From contig OZ029921.1 of NCBI GenBank assembly GCA_964023275.1, positions 6,102,806 to 6,166,805 of the forward strand: 64,000 bases of DNA, in the 5' to 3' direction. Shown in pieces: positions 44,050-57,057 of this stretch. Each line of letters begins with the position of its first letter. Positions within the stretch are counted from its first letter, which is position 1. Below the pieces are notes generated by a model. It was not told the origin of the DNA, did not search any database, and worked only from the letters and a program-made list of their open reading frames with translations. Source of the DNA: Norana najaformis (taxonomy: Eukaryota > Annelida > Clitellata > Crassiclitellata > Hormogastridae). The position numbers and the translations under genes are program-made.

Positions 44050-44135
44050 GAGTTTCCATTTGTTGTGGCCATTGTTCCTCATCCTCTTCTCACAGAACAG
44101 TCGCCAGAACTCATCAAAGGGTAAGCATCATGTAG
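44050..44135 (+). pseudogene. Exon-b-like piece, copy 4
   Basis: RKQSGDEFPFVVAIVPHPLL then TEQSPELIK ends at AAAGG|GTAAGC. Unlike 40645-40715 it has no stop before the donor. Its 5' part again differs from full exon b. Region 43691-44049 repeats the SEYQK and TTATTATGAGCTGTGTG text of unit 1. Confidence 0.4.
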
Positions 44136-44329
44136 ATCTTCATTCCTTCCTAAGTTTGCTTGCCTGAACTGCTGCTTTTGTCAACTGCTTGCCTCAACTG
44201 CAACTGTTCCTTTCAAGAGCTTGCTTAAACTGCTCTGCAGCTGTTTGCTTTAGCTGCAAGTGCAACTGCTTGACTGATTGAGCTTCAGCTGCAACTGCTT
44301 GCTTGCTATCTGCTGCTGTTTGCTAACTT

Positions 44330-47300
44330 GCTTGCTTCATCTGCTACTCATTGCTAGCCTGCTTGCTTACTTTTCATCTGCTACTGATTTCATTGCTAGC
44401 CTGCTTGCTTGCTTGCATTGCTAGCGATTTCATTGCTAGCCTGCATGCTTGATTGCATTGCTACTGATTTTATCGCTAGCCTACGTGCTGCTTGCATTGC
44501 TACTGATTTATTTGCTAGCCTTCATGTCACTTGCATTGCTACTGATTTCATTGCTAGCCTGCGTGCTTGCTTGCATTGCTACTGATTTAATTGCTAGCCT
44601 GCATGTTGCTTGCATTGCTACTGATTTCATTGCTATCCTGCATTCTTGCTTGCATAGCTACAGATTTAATTGCTAGCCTGTATGCTTGCTTGCATTGCTA
44701 CTGATTTAATTGCTAGCCTGTGCGTGCTTGCATTGCTACTGATTTCATTGCTAGCCTGCATGTTACTTGCATTGCTAGCGATTTCATTGCTAGCCTGCAT
44801 GCTTGCTTGAATTGCTACTGATTTCATTGCTAGCCTGCATGTTGCTTGCAATGCTACCGATTTCTTTGCTAGCCTCTGCATGCTTGCTTGCATTGCTAGC
44901 CTAAATGTGGCTTGCATTGCTTTCATTGCTAACCTGCATGCATGCTTTGCTAGCTTGCATGGCAAATGATTTCGTTGCTAGTCTGCGTGGTACTTGCATT
45001 CCTATCGATTTCATTGATAGCCTGCATGTTACTTGCATTGCTACCGATTTCATTGCTAGCCTGCGTGCTTGATTGCATTGCTACTGATTTAATTGCTAGC
45101 CTTCATGTTACTTGCATTGCTACCGATTTCATTGCTAGCCTGAGTGCTGCTTGGATTGCTACTGATTTAGTTGCTAGCCTGCATGTTGCTTGCATTGCTA
45201 CTAATTTTATTGCTAGCCTGCGTGCTTGCTTGAATTGCTACAGATTTCATTGCTAGCCTGCATTCTTGCTTGCATAGCTACAGATTTCATTGTTAGCCTG
45301 CGTGCTTGCTTGCATTGCTACTGATTTAATTGCTAGCCTGCATGTTGCTTGCATTGATATTGATTTCATTGCTAGCCTGCATTCTTGCTTGCATTGCTAC
45401 TGATTTCATTGCTAGCCTGCATGTTGCTTGCAATGCTACCGATTTCTTTGCTAGCCTGTGCATGCTTGCTTGCATTGCTAGCCTAAATGTGGCTTGCATT
45501 GCTTTCATTGCTAACCTGCATGCATGCTTTGCTAGCTTGCATGGCAAATGATTTCGTTGCTAGTCTGCGTGGTACTTGCATTGCTATCGATTTCATTGAT
45601 AGCCTGCATGTTACTTGCATTGCTACCGATTTCATTGCTAGCCTGCGTGCTTGATTGCATTGCTACTGATTTAATTGCTAGCCTTCATGTTACTTGCATT
45701 GCTACCGATTTCATTGCTAGCCTGAGTGCTGCTTGGATTGCTACTGATTTAGTTGCTAGCCTGCATGTTGCTTGCATTGCTACTAATTTCATTGCTAGCC
45801 TGCGTGCTTGCTTGAATTGCTACAGATTTCATTGCTAGCCTGCATTCTTGCTTGCATAGCTACAGATTTCATTGTTAGCCTGCGTGCTTGCTTGCATTGC
45901 TACTGATTTAATTGCTAGCCTGCATGTTGCTTGCATTGATATTGATTTCATTGCTAGCCTGCATTCTTGCTTGCATTGCTACTGATTTCATTGCTAGCCT
46001 GCATGTTGCTTGCATTGCTACCGATTTCATTGCTAGCCTGTGCATGCTTGCTTGCATTGCTAGCCTAAATGTGGCTTGCATTGCTTTCATTGCTAACCTG
46101 CATGCTTGCTTTGCTAGCTTGCACTACAAATGATTTCATTGCTAGTCTGCGTGTTACTTTCATTGCTACCGATGTCATTGCTAGCCTGCATGTTACTTGC
46201 ATTGCTACTGATTTAATTGCTAGCCTGTGCTTACTTGCTTGCATTGCTACTGATTTAATTGCTAGCCTGTGCTTACTTGCTTGCATTGCTAGCCTGTGTG
46301 TTACTTGCATTGCTACCGATTTCATTGCTAGCCTTCATGTTACTTGCATTGCTACCGATTTCATTGCTAGCCTGCATGTTACTTGCATTGCTACTGATTT
46401 AATTGCTAGCCTGTGCTTACTTGCTTGCATTGCTACTGATTTAATTGCTAGCCTGTGCTTACTTGCTTGCATTGCTAGCCTGTGTGTTACTTGCATTGCT
46501 ACCGATTTCATTGCTAGCCTGCATGTTACTTGCATTGCTACCGATTTCATTGTTAGCCTGCGTGCTTGATTGCATTGCTACTGATTTCATTGCTAGCCTT
46601 CATGTTACTTGCATTGATATTGATTTCATTGCTAGCCTGCATTCTTGCTTGCATAGCTACAGATTTCATTGTTAGCCTGCGTGCTTGCTTGCATTGCTAC
46701 TGATTTAATTGCTAGCCTGCATGTTGCTTGCATTGATATTGATTTCATTGCTAGCCTGCATTCTTGCTTGCATTGCTACTGATTTCACTGCTAGCCTGCA
46801 TGTTGCTTGCATTGCTACCGATTTCATTGCTAGCCTGTGCATGCTTGCTTGCATTGCTAGCCTAAATGTGGCTTGCATTGCTAGCCTAAATGTGGCTTGC
46901 ATTGCTTTCATTGCTAACCTGCATGCTTGCTTTGCTAGCTTGCACTACAAATGATTTCATTGCTAGTCTGCGTGTTACTTTCATTGCTACCGATGTCATT
47001 GCTAGCCTGCATGTTACTTGCATTGCTACTGATTTAACTGCTAGCCTGTGCTTACTTGCTTGCATTGCTACTGATTTAATTGCTAGCCTGTGCTTACTTG
47101 CTTGCATTGCTAGCCTGTGTGTTACTTGCATTGCTACCGATTTCATTGCTAGCCTTCATGTTACTTTCATTGCTACCGATGTCATTGCTAGCCTGCATGT
47201 TACTTGCATTGCTACTGATTTAATTGCTAGCCTGTGCTTACTTGCTTGCATTGCTACTGATTTAATTGCTAGCCTGTGCTTACTTGCTTGCATTGCTAGC

Positions 47301-50300
47301 CTGTGTGTTACTTGCATTGCTACCGATTTCATTGCTAGCCTGCATTCTTGCTTGCATTGCTACTGATTTCATTGCTAGCCTGCATGTTGCTTGCATTGCT
47401 ACCAATTTCATTGCTAGCCTGTGCATGCTTGCTTGCATTGCTACCCTAAATGTGGCTTGCATTGCTTTCATTGCTAACCTGCATGCTTTCTTTGCTAGCT
47501 TGCATGGCCAATGATTTCGTTGCTAGTCTGCGTGTTACTTGCATTGCTACCGATTTCATTGCTAGCCTGCATGCTTGATTGCATTGCTACTGATTTAATT
47601 GCTAGCCTTCATGTTACTTGCATTGCTACCGATTTCATTGCTAGCCTAAGTGCTGCTTGGATTGCTACTGATTTAGGTGCTAGCCTGCATGTTGCTTGCA
47701 TTGCTACTAATTTCATTGCTAGCCTGCGTGCTTGCTTGAATTGCTACAGATTTCATTGCTAGCCTGCATTCTTGCTTGCATAGCTACTGATTTAATTGCT
47801 AGCCTGCATGTTGCTTGCATTGATATTGATTTCATTGCTAGCCTGCATTCTTGCTTGCATTGCTACTGATTTCACTGCTAGCCTGCATGTTGCTTGCATT
47901 GCTACCGATTTCATTGCTAGCCTGTGCATGCTTGCTTGCATTGCTAGCCTAAATGTGGCTTGCATTGCTTTCATTGCTAACCTGCATGCTTGCTTTGCTA
48001 GCTTGCACTACAAATGATTTCATTGCTAGTCTACGTGTTACTTTCATTGCTACCGATGTCATTGCTAGCCTGCATGTTACTTGCATTGCTACTGATTTAA
48101 CTGCTAGCCTGTGCTTACTTGCTTGCATTGCTACTGATTTAATTGCTAGCCTGTGCTTACTTGCTTGCATTGCTAGCCTGTGTGTTACTTGCATTGCTAC
48201 CGATTTCATTGCTAGCCTTCATGTTACTTGCATTGCTACCGATTTCATTGCTAGCCTGCATGTTACTTGCATTGCTACTGATTTAATTGCTAGCCTGTGC
48301 TTACTTGCTTGCATTGCTACTGATTTAATTGCTAGCCTGTGCTTACTTGCTTGCATTGCTAGCCTGTGTGTTACTTGCATTGCTACCGATTTCATTGCTA
48401 GCCTGCATGTTACTTGCATTGCTACCGATTTCATTGTTAGCCTGCGTGCTTGATTGCATTGCTACTGATTTCATTGCTAGCCTTCATGTTACTTGCACTG
48501 CTACTGATTTCTTTTTTTTCTGTGTGCTTGCTTGCATTGCTACTGATTTCATTGCTAGCCTGCATGTTACTTGCATTGCTACCAATTTCATTGCTAGCCT
48601 GTGCATGCTTGCTTGCATTGCTACCCTAAATGTGGCTTGCATTGCTTTCATTGCTAACCTGCATGCTTTCTTTGCTAGCTTGCATGGCCAATGATTTCGT
48701 TGCTAGTCTGCGTGTTACTTGCATTGCTACCGATTTCATTGCTAGCCTGCATGCTTGATTGCATTGCTACTGATTTAATTGCTAGCCTTCATGTTACTTG
48801 CATTGCTACCGATTTCATTGCTAGCCTTCATGTTACTTGCTTGCATTGCTAGCCTGTGTGTTACTTGCATTGCTACCGATTTCATTGCTAGCCTTCATGT
48901 TACTTGCATTGCTACCGATTTCATTGCTAGCCTGCATGTTACTTGCATTGCTACTGATTTAATTGCTAGCCTGTGCTTACTTGCTTGCATTGCTACTGAT
49001 TTAATTGCTAGCCTGTGCTTACTTGCTTGCATTGCTAGCCTGTGTGTTACTTGCATTGCTACCGATTTCATTGCTAGCCTGCATGTTACTTGCATTGCTA
49101 CCGATTTCATTGTTAGCCTGCGTGCTTGATTGCATTGCTACTGATTTCATTGCTAGCCTTCATGTTACTTGCACTGCTACTGATTTCTTTTTTTTCTGTG
49201 TGCTTGCTTGCATTGCTACTGATTTCATTGCTAGCCTGCATGTTGCTTGCATTGCTACCAATTTCATTGCTAGCCTGTGCATGCTTGCTTGCATTGCTAC
49301 CCTAAATGTGGCTTGCATTGCTTTCATTGCTAACCTGCATGCTTTCTTTGCTAGCTTGCATGGCCAATGATTTCGTTGCTAGTCTGCGTGTTACTTGCAT
49401 TGCTACCGATTTCATTGCTAGCCTGCATGCTTGATTGCATTGCTACTGATTTAATTGCTAGCCTTCATGTTACTTGCATTGCTACCGATTTCATTGCTAG
49501 CCTAAGTGCTGCTTGGATTGCTACTGATTTAGGTGCTAGCCTGCATGTTGCTTGCATTGCTACTAATTTCATTGCTAGCCTGCGTGCTTGCTTGCATTGC
49601 TACAGATTTCATTGCTAGCCTGCATTCTTGCTTGCATAGCTACTGATTTAATTGCTAGCCTGCATGTTGCTTGCATTGATATTGATTTCATTGCTAGCCT
49701 GCATTCTTGCTTGCATTGCTACTGATTTCACTGCTAGCCTGCATGTTGCTTGCATTGCTACCGATTTCATTGCTAGCCTGTGCATGCTTGCTTGCATTGC
49801 TAGCCTAAATGTGGCTTGCATTGCTTTCATTGCTAACCTGCATGCTTGCTTTGCTAGCTTGCACTACAAATGATTTCATTGCTAGTCTACGTGTTACTTT
49901 CATTGCTACCGATGTCATTGCTAGCCTGCATGTTACTTGCATTGCTACTGATTTAACTGCTAGCCTGTGCTTACTTGCTTGCATTGCTACTGATTTAATT
50001 GCTAGCCTGTGCTTACTTGCTTGCATTGCTAGCCTGTGTGTTACTTGCATTGCTACCGATTTCATTGCTAGCCTTCATGTTACTTGCATTGCTACCGATT
50101 TCATTGCTTAGCCTGCATGCTTGCTACCGATTTCATTGCATTGCTACTGATTTAATTGCTAGCCTGCTAGCCTTCATGTTACTTGCATTGCTACTGATTT
50201 CTTTTTAGTCTGTGTGCTTGCTTGCATTGCTACTGATTTCATTGCTAGCCTGCATGTTACTTGCATTGCTACCAATTTCATTGCTAGCCTGTGCATGCTT

Positions 50301-53300
50301 GCTTGCATTGCTACCCTAAATGTGGCTTGCATTGCTTTCATTGCTAACCTGCATGCTTTCTTTGCTAGCTTGCATGGCCAATGATTTCGTTGCTAGTCTG
50401 CGTGTTACTTGCATTGCTACCGATTTCATTGCTAGCCTGCATGCTTGATTGCATTGCTACTGATTTAATTGCTAGCCTTCATGTTACTTGCATTGCTACC
50501 GATTTCATTGCTAGCCTTCATGTTACTTGCATTGCTACCGATTTCATTGCTAGCCTGCATGTTACTTGCATTGCTACTAATTTCATTGCTAGCCTGCGTG
50601 CTTGCTTGCATTGCTACAGATTTCATTGCTAGCCTGCATTCTTGCTTGCATAGCTACTGATTTAATTGCTAGCCTGCATGTTGCTTGCATTGATATTGAT
50701 TTCATTGCTAGCCTGCATTCTTGCTTGCATTGCTACTGATTTCACTGCTAGCCTGCATGTTACTTGCATTGCTACCGATTTCATTGCTAGCCTGCATGCT
50801 TGATTGCATTGCTACCGATTTCATTGCTAGCCTGCGTGCCTTACTTGCATTGCTACTGATTTCATTGCTAGCCTTCATGTTACTTGCACTGCTACTGATT
50901 TCTTTTTTTTCTGTGTGCTTGCTTGCATTGCTACTGATTTCATTGCTAGCCTGCATGTTGCTTGCATTGCTACCAATTTCATTGCTAGCCTGTGCATGCT
51001 TGCTTGCATTGCTACCCTAAATGTGGCTTGCATTGCTTTCATTGCTAACCTGCATGCTTTCTTTGCTAGCTTGCATGGCCAATGATTTCGTTGCTAGTCT
51101 GCGTGTTACTTGCATTGCTACCGATTTCATTGCTAGCCTGCATGCTTGATTGCATTGCTACTGATTTAATTGCTAGCCTTCATGTTACTTGCATTGCTAC
51201 CGATTTCATTGCTAGCCTAAGTGCTGCTTGGATTGCTACTGATTTAGGTGCTAGCCTGCATGTTGCTTGCATTGCTACTAATTTCATTGCTAGCCTGCGT
51301 GCTTGCTTGCATTGCTACAGATTTCATTGCTAGCCTGCATTCTTGCTTGCATAGCTACTGATTTAATTGCTAGCCTGCATGTTGCTTGCATTGATATTGA
51401 TTTCATTGCTAGCCTGCATTCTTGCTTGCATTGCTACTGATTTCACTGCTAGCCTGCATGTTGCTTGCATTGCTACTGATTTCATTGCTAGCCTGTGCAT
51501 GCTTGCTTGCATTGCTAGCCTAAATGTGGCTTGCATTGCTTTCATTGCTAACCTGCATGCTTGCTTTGCTAGCTTGCGCTACAAATGATTTCATTGCTAG
51601 TCTACGTGTTACTTTCATTGCTACCGATGTCATTGCTAGCCTGCATGTTACTTGCATTGCTACTGATTTAACTGCTAGCCTGTGCTTACTTGCTTGCATT
51701 GCTACTGATTTAATTGCTAGCCTGTGCTTACTTGCTTGCATTGCTAGCCTGTGTGTTACTTGCATTGCTACCGATTTCATTGCTAGCCTTCATGTTACTT
51801 GCATTGCTACCGATTTCATTGCTAGCCTGCATGTTACTTGCATTGCTACTGATTTAATTGCTAGCCTGTGCTTACTTGCTTGCATTGCTACTGATTTAAT
51901 TGCTAGCCTGTGCTTACTTGCTTGCATTGCTAGCCTGTGTGTTACTTGCATTGCTACCGATTTCATTGCTAGCCTGCATGTTACTTGCATTGCTACCGAT
52001 TTCATTGTTAGCCTGCGTGCTTGATTGCATTGCTACTGATTTCATTGCTAGCCTTCATGTTACTTGCACTGCTACTGATTTCTTTGTTAGCCTGTGTGCT
52101 TGCTTGCATTGCTACTGATTTCATTGCTAGCCTGCATGTTGCTTGCATTGCTACCAATTTCATTGCTAGCCTGTGCATGCTTGCTTGCATTGCTACCCTA
52201 AATGTGGCTTGCATTGCTTTCATTGCTAACCTGCATGCTTTCTTTGCTAGCTTGCATGGCCAATGATTTCGTTGCTAGTCTGCGTGTTACTTGCATTGCT
52301 ACCGATTTCATTGCTAGCCTGCATGCTTGATTGCATTGCTACTGATTTAATTGCTAGCCTTCATGTTACTTGCATTGCTACCGATTTCATTGCTAGCCTA
52401 AGTGCTGCTTGGATTGCTACTGATTTAGGTGCTAGCCTGCATGTTGCTTGCATTGCTACTAATTTCATTGCTAGCCTGCGTGCTTGCTTGCATTGCTACC
52501 GATTTCATTGCTAGCCTGCGTGCTTGATTGCATTGCTACTGATTTAATTGCTAGCCTTCATGTTACTTGCATTGCTACCGATTTCATTGCTAGCCTGAGT
52601 GCTGCTTGGATTGCTACTGATTTAGTTGCTAGCCTGCATGTTGCTTGCATTGCTACTAATTTCATTGCTAGCCTGCGTGCTTGCTTGAATTGCTACAGAT
52701 TTCATTGCTAGCCTGCATTCTTGCTTGCATAGCTACAGATTTCATTGTTAGCCTGCGTGCTTGCTTGCATTGCTACTGATTTAATTGCTAGCCTGCATGT
52801 TGCTTGCATTGATATTGATTTCATTGCTAGGCTGCATTCTTGCTTGCATTGCTACTGATTTCATTGCTAGCCTGCATGTTGCTTGCAATGCTACCGATTT
52901 CTTTGCTAGCCTCTGCATGGTTGCTTGCATTGCTAGCCTAAATGTGGCTTGCATTGCTTTCATTGCTAACCTGCATGCATGCTTTGCTAGCTTGCATGGC
53001 AAATGATTTCGTTGCTAGTCTGCGTGGTACTTGCATTGCTATCGATTTCATTGATAGCCTGCATGTTACTTGCATTGCTACCGATTTCATTGCTAGCCTG
53101 CGTGCTTGATTGCATTGCTACTGATTTAATTGCTAGCCTTCATGTTACTTGCATTGCTACCGATTTCATTGCTAGCCTGAGTGCTGCTTGGATTGCTACT
53201 GATTTAGTTGCTAGCCTGCATGTTGCTTGCATTGCTACTAATTTCATTGCTAGCCTGCGCGCTTGCTTGAATTGCTACAGATTTCATTGCTAGCCTGCAT

Positions 53301-54065
53301 TCTTGCTTGCATAGCTACAGATTTCATTGTTAGCCTGCGTGCTTGCTTGCATTGCTACTGATTTAATTGCTAGCCTGCATGTTGCTTGCATTGATATTGA
53401 TTTCATTGCTAGCCTGCATTCTTGCTTGCATTGCTACCGATTTCATTGCTAGCCTTCATGTTACTTGCATTGCTACCGATTTCATTGTTAGCCTGCATGC
53501 TTGATTGCATTGCTACTGATTTAATTGCTAGCCTTCATTCTTGCTTGCATAGCTACTGATTTAATTGCTAGCCTGCATGTTGCTTGCATTGATATTGATT
53601 TCATTGCTAGCCTGCATTCTTGCTTGCATTGCTACTGATTTCACTGCTAGCCTGCATGTTGCTTGCATTGCTACCGATTTCATTGCTAGCCTGTGCATGC
53701 TTGCTTGCATTGCTAGCCTAAATGTGGCTTGCATTGCTTTCATTGCTAACCTGCATGCTTGCTTTGCTAGCTTGCACTACAAATGATTTCATTGCTAGTC
53801 TGCGTGTTACTTTCATTGCTACCGATGTCATTGCTAGCCTGCATGTTACTTGCATTGCTACTGATTTAATTGCTAGCCTGTGCTTACTTGCTTGCATTGC
53901 TACTGATTTAATTGCTAGCCTGTGCTTACTTGCTTGCATTGCTAGCCTGTGTGTTACTTGCATTGCTACCGATTTCATTGCTAGCCTTCATGTTACTTGC
54001 AACGCTACTGATTTCATTGCTAGCCTGTGTGTGCTTGCTTGCATTGCTACCGATTTCATTCTGGC
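44330..54065. repeat. Satellite array, 39-40-bp monomer, about 9.7 kb
   Basis: The core monomer is TTGCATTGCTACYGATTTCA followed by TTGCTAGCCTGCATGTTAC (39 bp). Linker variants (TGCGTGCTTGC, TGTGCTTACTTGC, TTCATGTTAC) change the length by a few bases. Variant monomers recur in fixed order, giving higher-order blocks: 44966 and 45548 are 582 bp apart, and long near-identical stretches recur at spacings of about 676, 1063, 1715 and 1856 bp (for example starting 47953, 49809, 51524). Marker variants include one with T8 (TTTCTTTTTTTTCTGTG at about 48507, 49187 and 50900). Because 39 is a multiple of 3 and few stops occur, ORFs appear on both strands (CIATDFIASLHVT on plus, MKSVAMQVTCRLA on minus). 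Frames switch with linker length and no splice or start context exists, so I do not call genes. Confidence 0.97.
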
Positions 54066-54490
54066 CCCTGTCACATATCTAAATTCAGTGGATCCTTTTA
54101 CGCATGTTGAATTGTATTCGCTTAATGTCAGAGTAGATTTTTTTAGAAATTCAGCGTGTTATTTGCCTGTGCCTAAGTGCTTGCTCGTGTCTATATCTCT
54201 GTCTCTCTTTCTTGCGTATGTATATGCTGTGTGCTGTTTTCACATATGTGAGATATATAACAAGCGTGCTTGCTTGCATTGCTACTGATTTATTTGCTAG
54301 CCTGTGTGCTTTCTCTCTCTGTCTCTCTTTCTTCCTTTCTTTTTTCCCTTTAAGAGCTGAGCTGTTTGTTATATGTGTAATCGTTTGCGTTATGTTGATG
54401 TCTAAACCTATAGATTGGTTTGGATATGGACGATCTTCAGCTGGAGTGAGAGAGACCCGTGTCCAGGACCTAACAGGGATAAAGCAGCAT
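54066..54490. repeat. Right flank: module text plus one satellite monomer
   Basis: AATTCAGTGGATCCTTTTAC, GCATGTTGAATTGTATTCGC and TTATGTTGATGTCTA repeat unit text near 40360, 43700 and 44000. A single monomer (TTGCATTGCTACTGATTTAT then TTGCTAGCCTG) sits at about 54273-54303. So the array is bounded on both sides by the same module. Confidence 0.75.
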
Positions 54491-54495
54491 AAACT

Positions 54496-54895
54496 AAGTA
54501 AGTTCCAAGGCCGGAGAGGCTCTCTCTCTCTCTGTCTACTGAGTCTTGAAAGCCATCTACTGCGACGCAGTCGATGACCTTGAAAGACTTAGTTTATTTT
54601 GGCTCGGCTCTCTCTCTCTCTTTCTCCTCCTCTTCCTCCCTCTCTCCTTGGCACTTTGCCAAGTCTCTCTCTCTCTCTCTCTTCCTCCCTCTCTCCTTGG
54701 CAAAGTGCCAAAGAGAGAGGGAGAAAGAGAGAGATGCGCAAAGAGAGAGAGAGAAAGACTTGGCAAAGTGCCGAGGAGGAGAGAGGAGAAAATAAACTAA
54801 GTCTTTCAAGGTCATCGACTGCGTCGCAGTCGATGGCTTTGAAGACTTAGACAGAGAGAGAAGAGAGAGAGCCTCTCCGGCCTTGGAACTTACTT
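54496..54895. repeat. 400-bp foldback (long hairpin) with nested palindromes
   Basis: The left end AAGTAAGTTCCAAGGCCGGA is matched by the right end TCCGGCCTTGGAACTTACTT. The arms continue through CATCTACTGCGACGCAGTCG against CGACTGCGTCGCAGTCGATG and GACCTTGAAAGACTTAGTTT against AAACTAAGTCTTTCAAGGTC. TC-rich stretches pair with GA-rich ones. The tip contains CTTGGCACTTTGCCAAG and CTTGGCAAAGTGCC copies. Pairing covers most of the length, in the manner of a foldback or MITE. All ORFs here are mirror artefacts. Confidence 0.92.
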
Positions 54896-55430
54896 GATCC
54901 GTCCAGTTGACGAATTGCCAGCCATTGCAGGACTTGCCCGATCCAGATACCAAATTCTGCTGCTTGGCAGGGAGAGTCGTTACACGCAGTCAGCACGCCA
55001 GAACCCCATCAAAGAAGAAATTTATTAGAAGAAATATTCAAAACTAGACAAATTCGTTCGTGTCCGGCTCAAGGGTGTTTTAAATCCCAATGACAGCGGT
55101 TTCGTCAAATACAGCAGCTCTTCCTAAAAAATGAAGAACACAAACAAACGTATGAGTTACGTAACAACATGTAGTAGGTACATTTTAAGCACTGATTAAT
55201 TTTAGGGACATCTTCTCTGATCAGCAGCAAGCAATCATGGAAAATGAGCGAGTGAATGAATAAATTATTGAAAACCATTTTGCAATGACTATTTTCGGCT
55301 TATTAGTCAAAATAACCCTTTTATAACAGACGATAGCTGCCTGCAGCGTGGACTCTTCAAGCGAAAGCGAATTAAGAACACACAAGTGCACATAAAACAT
55401 TAAATACACATGAACAAGCTCTTTGAATTA
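54896..55430. other. Intergenic, no gene seen
   Basis: Ordinary AT-rich DNA. The text GAATGAATAAATTATTGAAA then ACCATTTTGCAATGACTATT (about 55253) recurs near 59610 and 60275. Confidence 0.5.
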
Positions 55431-56915
<1,485 letters not shown>

Positions 56916-57057
56916 ATATACTATCAATTTATATAGCACCCCTTTGCCTTTATATGCTTCAGTTGCATATATACTCCAACTACATTCATTTTATATAGCA
57001 CTCCTTTGCTTAAGATGCTTCAATTAAGCACACATAAGCGCAAATAAACTCTAAATA
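56916..57057. repeat. Array-like repeat, continued left of the LINE
   Basis: CAATTTATATAGCACCCCTT, ATATGCTTCAGTTGCATATA and AAGCACACATAAGCGCAAAT. It ends in CTCTAAATA, where the LINE begins. Confidence 0.85.

Noticed and set aside
44330-54065. Dozens of ORFs of 60-188 codons on both strands
   Set aside because: All are translations of the 39-40-bp satellite; frame changes with linker length and no start or splice context is kept.
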